From contig JAJYCQ010000039.1 of assembly GCA_021778315.1 (NCBI GenBank), positions 1 through 15,786 of the forward strand: 15,786 bases of DNA, given 5' to 3'. The translations under genes and the position numbers were made by a program. Source of the DNA: Acidobacteriota bacterium. Lineage in GTDB: Bacteria; Acidobacteriota; Terriglobia; Terriglobales; Acidobacteriaceae. Numbering within the stretch: position 1 is the first letter of the stretch; every line of letters starts with the position of its first letter. The notes beneath the pieces were generated by a model. It had not been told where the DNA came from and made no database searches. It saw nothing but the letters and a program-made list of their open reading frames with translations. Positions 1 to 6,636 of this stretch are shown here, in pieces.

Positions 1-233
1 TCGGTCGGCGGGCGGCTGCCTTCGGGCGGGTGTCGGTGGATGGCAAGATGGTTGCGCTGCAGTACAGCTCACAGGGCGTTGAGGCTCACCTGGGTAGGGT
101 GCATCTCGTGAAGGGCGAGAAGGCTGTGTTGGAGGTTCAGTGTCGAGGACTGGCGGACCTCAGCATGGTTACGGAGGCCCGACAGCCGATCATCCCGGGA
201 GGGGACTTCACCATCAGCATTGGAAGCGGCTAA
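1..233 (+). CDS. C-terminal end of an unrecognised protein (5' truncated)
   Basis: The reading frame is open from the left edge (first full codon at position 3) to a TAA at 231-233, giving about 76 residues of a longer protein. A GTG at 30-32 could in theory start translation, but the frame continues upstream without a stop, so I treat it as internal. The visible part alternates short hydrophobic and charged runs and ends in ISIGSG. This looks like a small beta-rich C-terminal domain of the kind that closes many secreted glycoside hydrolases or lyases. It has no motif I can assign. Its neighbours are carbohydrate enzymes, which makes a sugar-related role plausible but unproven. A hairpin with a T-rich tail follows the stop directly. 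Confidence 0.6.
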   Translation, partial: GRRAAAFGRVSVDGKMVALQYSSQGVEAHLGRVHLVKGEKAVLEVQCRGLADLSMVTEARQPIIPGGDFTISIGSG

Positions 234-269
234 CCCGATACCAGCGCGGCAGGGGGTACGGGATATTTT
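234..269 (+). terminator. Candidate intrinsic terminator after the truncated first gene
   Basis: CCCGATACC (234-242) can pair with GGTACGGG (255-262), leaving one bulged base and a 12-nt loop. ATATTTT follows at 263-269. It begins directly after the TAA at 231-233. An alternative longer pairing exists: AACCCGAT (232-239) is the exact inverse complement of ATCGGGTT (285-292). The T tract is short, so confidence is moderate to low. The remaining bases up to the convergent stop codon at 378 show nothing else. Confidence 0.4.
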
Positions 270-377
270 CATGTCGATGGGGAGATCGGGTTGCCGGAAT
301 AGTTTGGGCCCAAGGAGGTGCGTGGAGATGGTGCAATCGAGAGGCGAGGAATGAGAGGATCGATCGACTGCCGCGCT

Positions 378-3161
378 CTATGCAGCGGCAATCTCTACTG
401 TGGCCGTTGGCGAGCCTGGAGGGACTTTCAATCGCACGGGCTCCTTCTGCTCTGACTGAAACTCTACCGATTCGCCATTGCACCGGACGCGATGGTGACC
501 CGCCCGCCAGCCTGTCAGATTGAGTTCCACTACGCCGCTGGCTGCAGGTTCAGTCTCGATCTGAAACGTGATTCGCGCATCTTGCACGGACCAGATGATG
601 GCCTTCTCCTTCGCAAACCTTGCACCTGATAGTTCGAGGTCGATCTGGTGGCCGGATGTGCGCAGATGCAGGCGTCTGCGCACACCGTCGCGCGGCACGA
701 TCTTGAGCGAGGAGGCCTTCTCTTGCATCTCGCCACCGAAGCAGAATCTTCCAAAGACAGAGTCATCGGCGACGACGGTTGCGGCGGTTCGCAGCGCCCC
801 GCAGTAGCCCAGGTCTGACTCTGAGGAGTAATACCAGGGGCCGCGATGGTGCGGCTGCCCGAGCCACGTCATTCCATATGCCGATGGCTCAAAACCACCG
901 CCAGAGCCACCGTCGTTCTCCGCTCCTGGGAACCAGTAGCCGTAGTTGCTCTCCGCGGTTCCAGTGTTCATCAAGGCAAACGCGCTGAGGTAACTGGCAT
1001 ATCCCAGACGCACGGTTGCGTCGGGTACGCGGCGCTCGTGCAAGGCATGATCGAGGACTGCCCATCCGCCCATCTGCGACATGTACGACAGGGTAAAGCT
1101 GTCGCCTGCGTCGCCGCGGTAGTCGCTGCCGTAGTAATAATAGGCCTTCTCGACCACACCGCGGCAGAAGAGGTTTGCCTGCATTTGGGTGACGGCGAAT
1201 TTTGCTGTTGCATCGGGAGTCGTGCCGGGAGTTTGGGGATGTGCCAAGGCATACCGTGCGATGGCCTGCGTCGACTCGAAGCCTGTTGAGTCAAACGCGT
1301 ACTCGGAGCCAAACAAGTTTGCACCGCCGTTCACAAAGAACGCTACCTTTTTCTCCCAATGGCCACGAAGTGTTTTTGCCTCGTCGTGCCTCTGATTGGC
1401 TTGCAATTCTTCGATCAACTGGGGGATCACTCGCTCGTTGTAGAAGCCCGTCTCATAGGCTGACCAGTTCGTCACTTCCATCGGAATGGTGAACATGCCG
1501 AGCGCCGTGCCGTAGGCTCGCTCGAGGTAAGCGGCCTTCTCCAACTTCATGGGTAACCCTGGATAATCGCGGGCGATCCTGTACATGTTCCAGTACATGA
1601 CGACGATGTGGGGATAGTCATAGGGGCGCCAAATATGCAGCTTACCCTTGGGGCCGGGGTCGGGGCTGTCGCGGTTCTGCTTCCAATCGAGAATGCCGTA
1701 GATGCCATAGCTGTACTTCTCAGCGGTGGTGCGTTGCAGGCCTCCCCAGACAAAATGCTCGATGTAATCGTCCAGGGCCTGGACCTGGGCGGCATCGGGA
1801 AACTTCGCGTTCTTGCTGGCTAGATAGGCTGGTTTACTTAGACCGGGATCGTCGCAGGTCACTTCGTAGACACGCCAGCTCTTGATGCGGTCGTAGTTAT
1901 CCGGCCCAAGTTGAACGTGGGTATCCATGGCCCACTCGGCGAGAAGACCGTTGTACCACTTGGTAGCGTCGTGGACCTGATGTTTCGTGATGAAGGCGGC
2001 GCGCTTGTGGAGCAGTGTCTCTACGGGCTCGGTTGCGAAGAATTCAAGCCGCGTCAAACGGTCATCCGGTTGGCGGACCGTTAGCATGTTCTCGCCGAGA
2101 CGGGAAAATTTAACACGGTAGATCTTGCGGTCGCCGCGCTCGCCGATTGGCTCGATGGTCGTCTGCTCCGGATGCTCTGGCAGTAACTCGTGGATGCCAG
2201 TCTTCGATCGAATCGCGACGCAGACGGATAGGTCGGATGGAACGGTCATACCGGGGGCAACGTCTACATCCAACAAGCCAGCGTTGACCAGGTGATCGCG
2301 CACCGCGGAGTAGTCCTGTGCCCAAGCGAGGTCAAATTCGTAGACCTTTTCCTCTCCGGGTGCCAGCGTGAGTCTGGTGTGTGGCTGCCGCCATCGTCCT
2401 CCTGCGGCCTGGATGGTTTCAGCAACCGCCGCGGAGTGGATATAGGCACGAAACGCGGGCCGCTGGCGCTGTGCCTGCTGCTGTCCGGTAGGTAGGGCCT
2501 GCTTTGGGCGAGCTGGAGAATGGTCCCAGTACTCGAGGTGCGTCGTGGGCTCGGGTGTCATGACCAAGTAGGGGCCCACGCTGTTGCTCCGCATCCAGAA
2601 GAGGTAGGAGCCGTGCCCGGAGATGAAGCTGTGCTTCAATACCGACGCGGTGGGTGGTTCTTTGGCGTCAAAGCTTGAGTGCATCGGCAGAGGGAGGGCG
2701 AGGTCGCCGACGTCGATGGGCGACGCACTGAGGTTCCGCAGAGCGAGCGTCCACCGCAGGACACCGCCGTCAGGTTGCAGCTTGACGGCGACTGCAAACG
2801 CTTCGCCGGCGGCGTCCATTGCGCGATATTCCGCGCCAGTGCCTCCTCCGGAGACCGGCAGCAAGGTGGCCTCGCCGGGCGCAAGATCCCCGGATCGAAG
2901 CTGCTGCCATGGACCTGCGCCGCGTCGCCAGGTAATGTCGACGTGGCCCAACCTTTGTCCGGTCGCCACGTAGTTTGTTGGGAAGAGATCGCCTGCGAAC
3001 TTCAAGCTGGTAAGGCTGCCGCCGGATGTTTCGAGGAGAAACGGTGAGGCAGTGCTGTTGGGCGACGTTGCTTCGGCCACCATCCTCGTAAGAGGGGAGA
3101 GGGGCGACCCTGCAGCCACGACGGCGGCTCCCAGCAAGAACTCACGGCGATTCGCGCTCAT
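378..3161 (-). CDS. Tat-exported large protein, probable DUF5695 family, putative carbohydrate-active enzyme
   Basis: The protein has 927 residues. The ATG at 3161 is chosen because AGGAG (3169-3173) lies 7 nt upstream and the protein then starts MSANRREFLLG, a classic twin-arginine signal; a TTG further out at 3191 has no such support. After the signal (about 1-30) comes a beta-rich region (about 40-280) resembling the N-terminal sandwich of inverting or toroid-type glycosidases. Next is a linker domain (about 295-380), then a helix-rich, aromatic-rich region (about 390-800) like an alpha/alpha toroid. That region contains the striking run WFPGAENDGGSGGGFEP (743-759). A short beta domain closes the protein (about 810-927). 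The length and this motif fit the uncharacterised DUF5695 family as I remember it; I could not search. No activity is known to me. Its position downstream of a GH127 gene and the shared operator-like site argue for a role in the same glycan pathway. Tat export implies that it folds before leaving the cytoplasm. Confidence 0.85.
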   Translation of the reverse strand: MSANRREFLLGAAVVAAGSPLSPLTRMVAEATSPNSTASPFLLETSGGSLTSLKFAGDLFPTNYVATGQRLGHVDITWRRGAGPWQQLRSGDLAPGEATLLPVSGGGTGAEYRAMDAAGEAFAVAVKLQPDGGVLRWTLALRNLSASPIDVGDLALPLPMHSSFDAKEPPTASVLKHSFISGHGSYLFWMRSNSVGPYLVMTPEPTTHLEYWDHSPARPKQALPTGQQQAQRQRPAFRAYIHSAAVAETIQAAGGRWRQPHTRLTLAPGEEKVYEFDLAWAQDYSAVRDHLVNAGLLDVDVAPGMTVPSDLSVCVAIRSKTGIHELLPEHPEQTTIEPIGERGDRKIYRVKFSRLGENMLTVRQPDDRLTRLEFFATEPVETLLHKRAAFITKHQVHDATKWYNGLLAEWAMDTHVQLGPDNYDRIKSWRVYEVTCDDPGLSKPAYLASKNAKFPDAAQVQALDDYIEHFVWGGLQRTTAEKYSYGIYGILDWKQNRDSPDPGPKGKLHIWRPYDYPHIVVMYWNMYRIARDYPGLPMKLEKAAYLERAYGTALGMFTIPMEVTNWSAYETGFYNERVIPQLIEELQANQRHDEAKTLRGHWEKKVAFFVNGGANLFGSEYAFDSTGFESTQAIARYALAHPQTPGTTPDATAKFAVTQMQANLFCRGVVEKAYYYYGSDYRGDAGDSFTLSYMSQMGGWAVLDHALHERRVPDATVRLGYASYLSAFALMNTGTAESNYGYWFPGAENDGGSGGGFEPSAYGMTWLGQPHHRGPWYYSSESDLGYCGALRTAATVVADDSVFGRFCFGGEMQEKASSLKIVPRDGVRRRLHLRTSGHQIDLELSGARFAKEKAIIWSVQDARITFQIETEPAASGVVELNLTGWRAGHHRVRCNGESVEFQSEQKEPVRLKVPPGSPTATVEIAAA

Positions 3162-3168
3162 CTCTTCA

Positions 3169-3173
3169 CTCCT
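3169..3173 (-). promoter_or_regulatory. Ribosome binding site that fixes the start at 3161
   Basis: Read on the - strand the sequence is AGGAG, 7 nt from the ATG. It selects MSANRREF as the N-terminus over a TTG ten codons earlier, which overlaps the GTATAC element. Confidence 0.75.
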
Positions 3174-3183
3174 GTCAGTCGAT

Positions 3184-3199
3184 GTATACAAAACTGTAC
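3184..3199 (-). promoter_or_regulatory. Operator-like site GTATAC-N6-GTAC upstream of the DUF5695-type gene
   Basis: The + strand reads GTATACAAAACTGTAC. Two palindromes, GTATAC (3184-3189) and GTAC (3196-3199), have centres 11 bp apart, about one helical turn. Flanking bases extend them to TGTATACA and TGTACA. The near edge is 22 nt from the ATG at 3161, so a bound protein would cover the start of the transcript or the -10 region. The same composite is found upstream of the GH127 gene at 6399-6414. GTATAC-centred palindromes are typical of some GntR-family sugar-acid regulators (UxuR/ExuR type); assigning this site to such a regulator is inference. Confidence 0.5.
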
Positions 3200-3387
3200 A
3201 CGTAAAATCTGGAAAAGCGCCAGGTGAAATGTAGACGGTTGCGGATTTTTAAGTAGGTTCCAGAACATGCGCAGTACCTTCTTCAGGCGACGCATCTGCC
3301 TTCTTATTGCGGTCCTTGCTCTGCGTGGCGCGCCGACCATGCTCAGACGACTTCGGCGAGCGCTGCTGCTCCCAACTTGCAGGCGAC

Positions 3388-6261
3388 TCAGGTGAGCGAC
3401 TGCATCCAGACTTTGGACTCGACGGGCGTCTCGCGGCGACGGCGAGGGGCAGCATTCGTATTCGCGGTGACGTTGTTGGTCGCGCCGGGAGCGTAGTTGA
3501 TCGATCTGTCGGCTGCGATCTCGGGGTGATACTCGGGCACACGATTCATGCGCGCGTAGTTCGGGACGGCGAGCATGGGAGAACCATCCTGCCACTTCCC
3601 AATAATGACCATCACGCCGCCGAGCAGGTCGGGTCTCCATTCGGGGGTGAGTTGTTCGTTGCTCAAGGCGAGATCGAGATCATGCTGATCAGCTGTCTCG
3701 ACGTTGTAGATCAGCGGGCCATACTGCAAGGCGAGAAGATTGGTATCGGCCTTGATGCGTGGGTCGGCCTTGATGCGCTGGACCTCCATCGGCAGTTCGA
3801 GTTCGACTGTGTCGCCCGGTTCCCAGCGGCGTGTGATGACGGCATAGCCTTTGACGATGTGAGGCGTTACTGGCTTCCCATTGACTGCGAGATGTTTGAG
3901 TCCGCTGACCTCGGGTGTGGTGGTGTAGAGCTTCGATGTTGTGCGATTCGGTACGCGGACGTGGAGGCTGAAGGTCCGCGCTTCTTCGGGATGGAGCGTG
4001 ATGGCGACTGGGCCTTTCCAGGGGTACTCGGTCTTCTGTATGACTTGAACTCGCGTACCGGCGATCTTGCCGACGTCTGCGCGTCCACCGATAAAGAGAT
4101 TGACGTGCAGCGCATCGGGGCCTTTGGTGTAGCTCCAGGTTGGCACCATGAGGAGGGTACGCGGAATGTTGCCTACGCAGCAGGGACAGTCATGCCAGGA
4201 AGTGCGCTGCGTGTTCACGAGAGGGTTGGTGTAGCAGAAGTTTTTGCCCGCCATATCGACGGATCCGAAGAGCGCGTTGTACATCGTCTGCTCGTAGAGG
4301 TCAGCGTACTTTGCGTCGTGATAGGCGAGGTTCATTTTGTACTGGAAGAATATGAGACCGCAGCTCGAGCAGGACTCGCAGTAGGAGTCGTTATGGAGAG
4401 AGTAGTTAGGGCCAAATCCTTCGGAGGTGTCGCCACTGCCGATGCCTCCGGTCACGTAAAACTTCTTGTTGACCATGTTGTCCCAGAGGGAGAGGACGGC
4501 ACTCTGATAGTCCTGGTCGCCGGTCTCGGCAGCGATGTCCGCCATGCCGGAGTAGAAGTAAGTGGCACGCACGGCGTGGCCTACGGCCTCGTACTGGCGG
4601 ATAGGAGGCAGGTGGCTCTGGTCATATTCCTGGCCGCCTCGGCGCGAGTCGAGGAGAAATTTGGCGAGCAAGATGTAGTCGTCTCCGCGGCCGTTGCCCT
4701 CGGTGTCGTTGACGAACCTGCCAAAGCGGACGAGTGCCTGCTCCATCTCCTGGTGGCCATCGAACCAAGCCTTTTTGCCGGGGCCGATATTGGCAACCCA
4801 GCAGTCAGCGAGCTTACGGGCGGCGTTGTAGAGTCGAAGATCTTGGCCATCGGTCAGGGTGTGGTGATTGATGGCGGACTCGATGAAATAGCCCGCGACG
4901 TAGCCTTCGTGATTCCCGCGATGATCGGGGGACCAGCGCTCCGGCCAGACCTTGCGATCGGCAAGGGTGTAGGCAGTTTGCAGATAGCCGTCGTGCTCCT
5001 GCGCTGCGAGGATGATGGGTATCCAACGCTCGAGTGTGGCTTTCATCGCTTGCTGCGCGGCGATGATATCGGGATCACCCTGGGGGTCGAGCATGAGAGC
5101 GATGCACATCGATTCGACGGTCTGGTGAACCCATGCGTTGGAGAAGACGTAGCCTTTGTGCGGGCCGTGCGGCTCACCACGCAGGGCCTTGCCTGCTTCG
5201 ATGAAGTTGTCAAGGCCGCCTTGTCCTTGCGTGAGGTCTGTGCGCTCGCACTGCGCGACGCAATGGGGAATCCAGTCGACGATCAATGTCCGGGCGCGCT
5301 CATTCCACATCGGATTGTCGATGGAGTAGCGGTTGGTGTAGACGACGTTGAGCCGTTCCTTTGGAGGAGCTTGCTGCGCGTGAACGATCAGCGTTGAATG
5401 GGTGCTCTCCTTTTCGCCGAAGGCTGTGAGTTGAAGGACATACTCGCCGGGCTCCGAGAAGGTGGCGGTGGTTTCAGGGGAAGCTGCGTTGGCGAAGTTG
5501 ACCTGCCCTGGGCCGGAGGTTACGGTCCATCGTGTGCGATGGGGCGAAGAGGGATTGAGCCACGCGGCCGAGCCAGAGAGATAGGTTTTGCCGGTGAGCA
5601 CGACGGCGCGATCGACGCCTGCGGCTACGGTTGGAGGGAAGAGAGGGACGGCGCCGCTGCTGAATACCTTCCACTCGAGGATGCCGGTAGAGTGCTTGCC
5701 ATCGGAGATCATTTCGACTCGTACCTTGTCGGTGGTGATCGCATCGAAGGTGGTGCTGTTGAAGGCGTTTGAAGCCATGCGTAGGCCGCGGGCATTGGAG
5801 ACTGGGACGAACTCCGAGCCGTTCCAGTAGGTGAGGCTGTAGGAGGCCGGAAGGGCGATACCCTGACCGTCGGACCACCAATAAATCTCTACGCGATTTG
5901 TGGTGACGGGCCTAGTCCATTCATACTGCACCCACTGTGGCTGGATGGTTGGCCAGTTGCCGTAACTGCCGTGGCTTTGGTCGCTGGAGTCGGCGGGGTC
6001 GAAGCCGTCGTTCAATGCCGATAGTTTGGTGTCACCTGAAATGTAAGACGTGGTGGCAGTGGCAACGTTGGCGAGATTGACCGTCACGTCTCCGACGATG
6101 GCGGCGAGGGCTGTGGAGGGATCGACTGAAGATAGAAGTGCTGCACCGGTTGCTCCTGCCAGAAAGTGTCTGCGAGTGAATGCGACTTTCGCGGGTGCCG
6201 AGAATACGTTTGCTGGGACGGATGAGCTTGATTCGGCGGGGGCAGATTTAGCAGACTTCAT
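3388..6261 (-). CDS. Tat-exported GH127 (DUF1680) beta-L-arabinofuranosidase with N-terminal discoidin-like and PKD-like domains
   Basis: The protein has 957 residues. A long polar n-region leads into the Tat motif TRRHFLAGATGAALLSS (29-45). Residues about 60-200 look like an F5/8 type C (CBM32-like) carbohydrate-binding sandwich, and about 205-295 like a PKD/Ig-type linker domain. The DUF1680 catalytic toroid and following beta domains run from about 305 to 900. The family hallmarks are present: EAVGHAVR with E558 as likely acid/base, E629-S-C631 (YCESCSSC), and CPCC with C694/C695. In the characterised HypBA1 the matching Glu, Cys and Cys-Cys bind zinc and one Cys is the nucleophile. The predicted role is release of L-arabinofuranose from beta-linked arabinosides outside the cytoplasm. 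The ATG is preceded by AAAGGAAA with a 7-nt gap. The tail (about 930-957) is polar with RRRR and looks disordered. Exact substrate linkage cannot be read from sequence. Confidence 0.93.
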   Translation of the reverse strand: MKSAKSAPAESSSSVPANVFSAPAKVAFTRRHFLAGATGAALLSSVDPSTALAAIVGDVTVNLANVATATTSYISGDTKLSALNDGFDPADSSDQSHGSYGNWPTIQPQWVQYEWTRPVTTNRVEIYWWSDGQGIALPASYSLTYWNGSEFVPVSNARGLRMASNAFNSTTFDAITTDKVRVEMISDGKHSTGILEWKVFSSGAVPLFPPTVAAGVDRAVVLTGKTYLSGSAAWLNPSSPHRTRWTVTSGPGQVNFANAASPETTATFSEPGEYVLQLTAFGEKESTHSTLIVHAQQAPPKERLNVVYTNRYSIDNPMWNERARTLIVDWIPHCVAQCERTDLTQGQGGLDNFIEAGKALRGEPHGPHKGYVFSNAWVHQTVESMCIALMLDPQGDPDIIAAQQAMKATLERWIPIILAAQEHDGYLQTAYTLADRKVWPERWSPDHRGNHEGYVAGYFIESAINHHTLTDGQDLRLYNAARKLADCWVANIGPGKKAWFDGHQEMEQALVRFGRFVNDTEGNGRGDDYILLAKFLLDSRRGGQEYDQSHLPPIRQYEAVGHAVRATYFYSGMADIAAETGDQDYQSAVLSLWDNMVNKKFYVTGGIGSGDTSEGFGPNYSLHNDSYCESCSSCGLIFFQYKMNLAYHDAKYADLYEQTMYNALFGSVDMAGKNFCYTNPLVNTQRTSWHDCPCCVGNIPRTLLMVPTWSYTKGPDALHVNLFIGGRADVGKIAGTRVQVIQKTEYPWKGPVAITLHPEEARTFSLHVRVPNRTTSKLYTTTPEVSGLKHLAVNGKPVTPHIVKGYAVITRRWEPGDTVELELPMEVQRIKADPRIKADTNLLALQYGPLIYNVETADQHDLDLALSNEQLTPEWRPDLLGGVMVIIGKWQDGSPMLAVPNYARMNRVPEYHPEIAADRSINYAPGATNNVTANTNAAPRRRRETPVESKVWMQSLT
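3746..3777 (-). repeat. 18-bp in-frame tandem repeat inside the GH127 gene
   Basis: TCGGCCTTGATGCG occurs at 3746-3759 and again at 3764-3777, a period of 18 bases. It encodes RIKADP followed by RIKADT (residues 829-840) in the beta domain after the toroid. The reading frame is kept. The family usually shows a similar 'R-V-x-A-N-P-x-V-x-A' pattern here, so this may be codon coincidence and not a recent duplication. Confidence 0.75.
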
Positions 6262-6268
6262 CTTGGTT

Positions 6269-6272
6269 TCCT
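6269..6272 (-). promoter_or_regulatory. Ribosome binding site of the GH127 gene
   Basis: The - strand reads AAAGGAAACCAAG before the ATG at 6261, giving AGGA with a 7-nt spacer. It supports the long 28-residue n-region before the twin arginines. Confidence 0.6.
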
Positions 6273-6398
6273 TTGAGTGGGGCGGTGTGCCGGGCTTCGG
6301 CGCCAGGCGGAGTTGGGGGAGGTGAACGGACTTGCAACTATCGGGACGCTTGAGGGGGAGGTTTTGTTGCAGCGCGATCCATTCGTCCCGGACTGTTT

Positions 6399-6414
6399 GT
6401 ATACGTCAATGTAC
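6399..6414 (-). promoter_or_regulatory. Operator-like site GTATAC-N6-GTAC upstream of the GH127 gene
   Basis: The + strand reads GTATACGTCAATGTAC: GTATAC at 6399-6404, six bases, then GTAC at 6411-6414, with centres 11 bp apart. Spacing and orientation relative to the gene are the same as at 3184-3199. Read on the - strand, the two copies also share GAYGTATACAAA-like sequence, although on opposite sides of the GTATAC core. It lies 137 nt upstream of the ATG at 6261. A TTGAC run overlaps it on the - strand and could be a -35 element, but its -10 partner is weak. Confidence 0.5.
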
Positions 6415-6522
6415 TCAAGGAAATTGGAGGCTGTCCAGTGAGCTTGGTGCATGCCCAGAGCCTACATGGATGCAGGAGATTTGGACGAGTGTGCGGCAAG
6501 GAGGTGGGAGAAGAGTTTTCAA

Positions 6523-6551
6523 TTGACATTGCATACGGAATTGGATACAAA
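6523..6551 (+). promoter_or_regulatory. Sigma70-like promoter for the + strand DUF1680/GH31 genes
   Basis: TTGACA (6523-6528) is a perfect -35. Exactly 17 bp later comes TACAAA (6546-6551), matching four of six -10 bases. The predicted transcript begins near 6558, with an approximately 80-nt leader to the ATG at 6637. The spacer carries GCATAC (6531-6536) and GGATAC (6543-6548) separated by six bases. This is a degenerate version of the operator composite found before the two - strand genes, so the same regulator may bind here. Confidence 0.5.
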
Positions 6552-6623
6552 TCATCTATCTGTGTGTTGATTGTAGTGTCGGCCTGGAAGAGGGCTCACG
6601 TATTTGAACACAGCCAAATTACC

Positions 6624-6629
6624 AGAGGA
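6624..6629 (+). promoter_or_regulatory. Ribosome binding site that fixes the start at 6637
   Basis: AGAGGA lies 7 nt before ATG (6637-6639). It selects MKPNRREFVFG as the N-terminus over an upstream TTG at 6604, which has no comparable signal. Confidence 0.75.
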
Positions 6630-6636
6630 ATTATCG

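Larger units (their letters stand above)
3162..3387. other. Gap between the two - strand genes
   Basis: These 226 bases separate the TGA of the GH127 gene (3388-3390) from the ATG of the next gene (3161). They contain the ribosome binding site and the operator-like site listed separately. CAGGCGAC occurs twice (near 3278 and 3379). I see no hairpin with a T tract on the - strand, no convincing -35/-10 pair and no small gene. Its length and the private operator suggest that the downstream gene has its own promoter as well as possible read-through. Confidence 0.5.
6262..6636. other. Divergent promoter region between the two DUF1680 genes
   Basis: This 375-bp stretch lies between the divergent starts at 6261 (-) and 6637 (+). 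It holds ribosome binding sites at both ends, the operator-like site at 6399-6414, and a good sigma70-type promoter for the + strand at 6523-6551 with a leader of about 80 nt. Short frames across it have no ribosome binding sites or recognisable products and I regard them as non-coding. I see no tRNA, riboswitch fold or transposon end. Confidence 0.7.

Noticed and set aside
3746..3777. Recent tandem duplication in the GH127 gene
   Set aside because: The 14-base repeat is real, but DUF1680 proteins normally have a similar paired pattern at this point, so I do not claim a recent duplication event.
3307..5397. Long + strand open frame (696 codons) opposite the GH127 gene
   Set aside because: It lies fully antisense to a protein with clear catalytic motifs, has no ribosome binding site, and its sequence shows no recognisable domain. 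It is a shadow of codon usage.
6332..6526. Possible small gene in the divergent region
   Set aside because: It has no ribosome binding site, overlaps the operator-like site and promoter, and its translation has no signal, membrane segment or motif.
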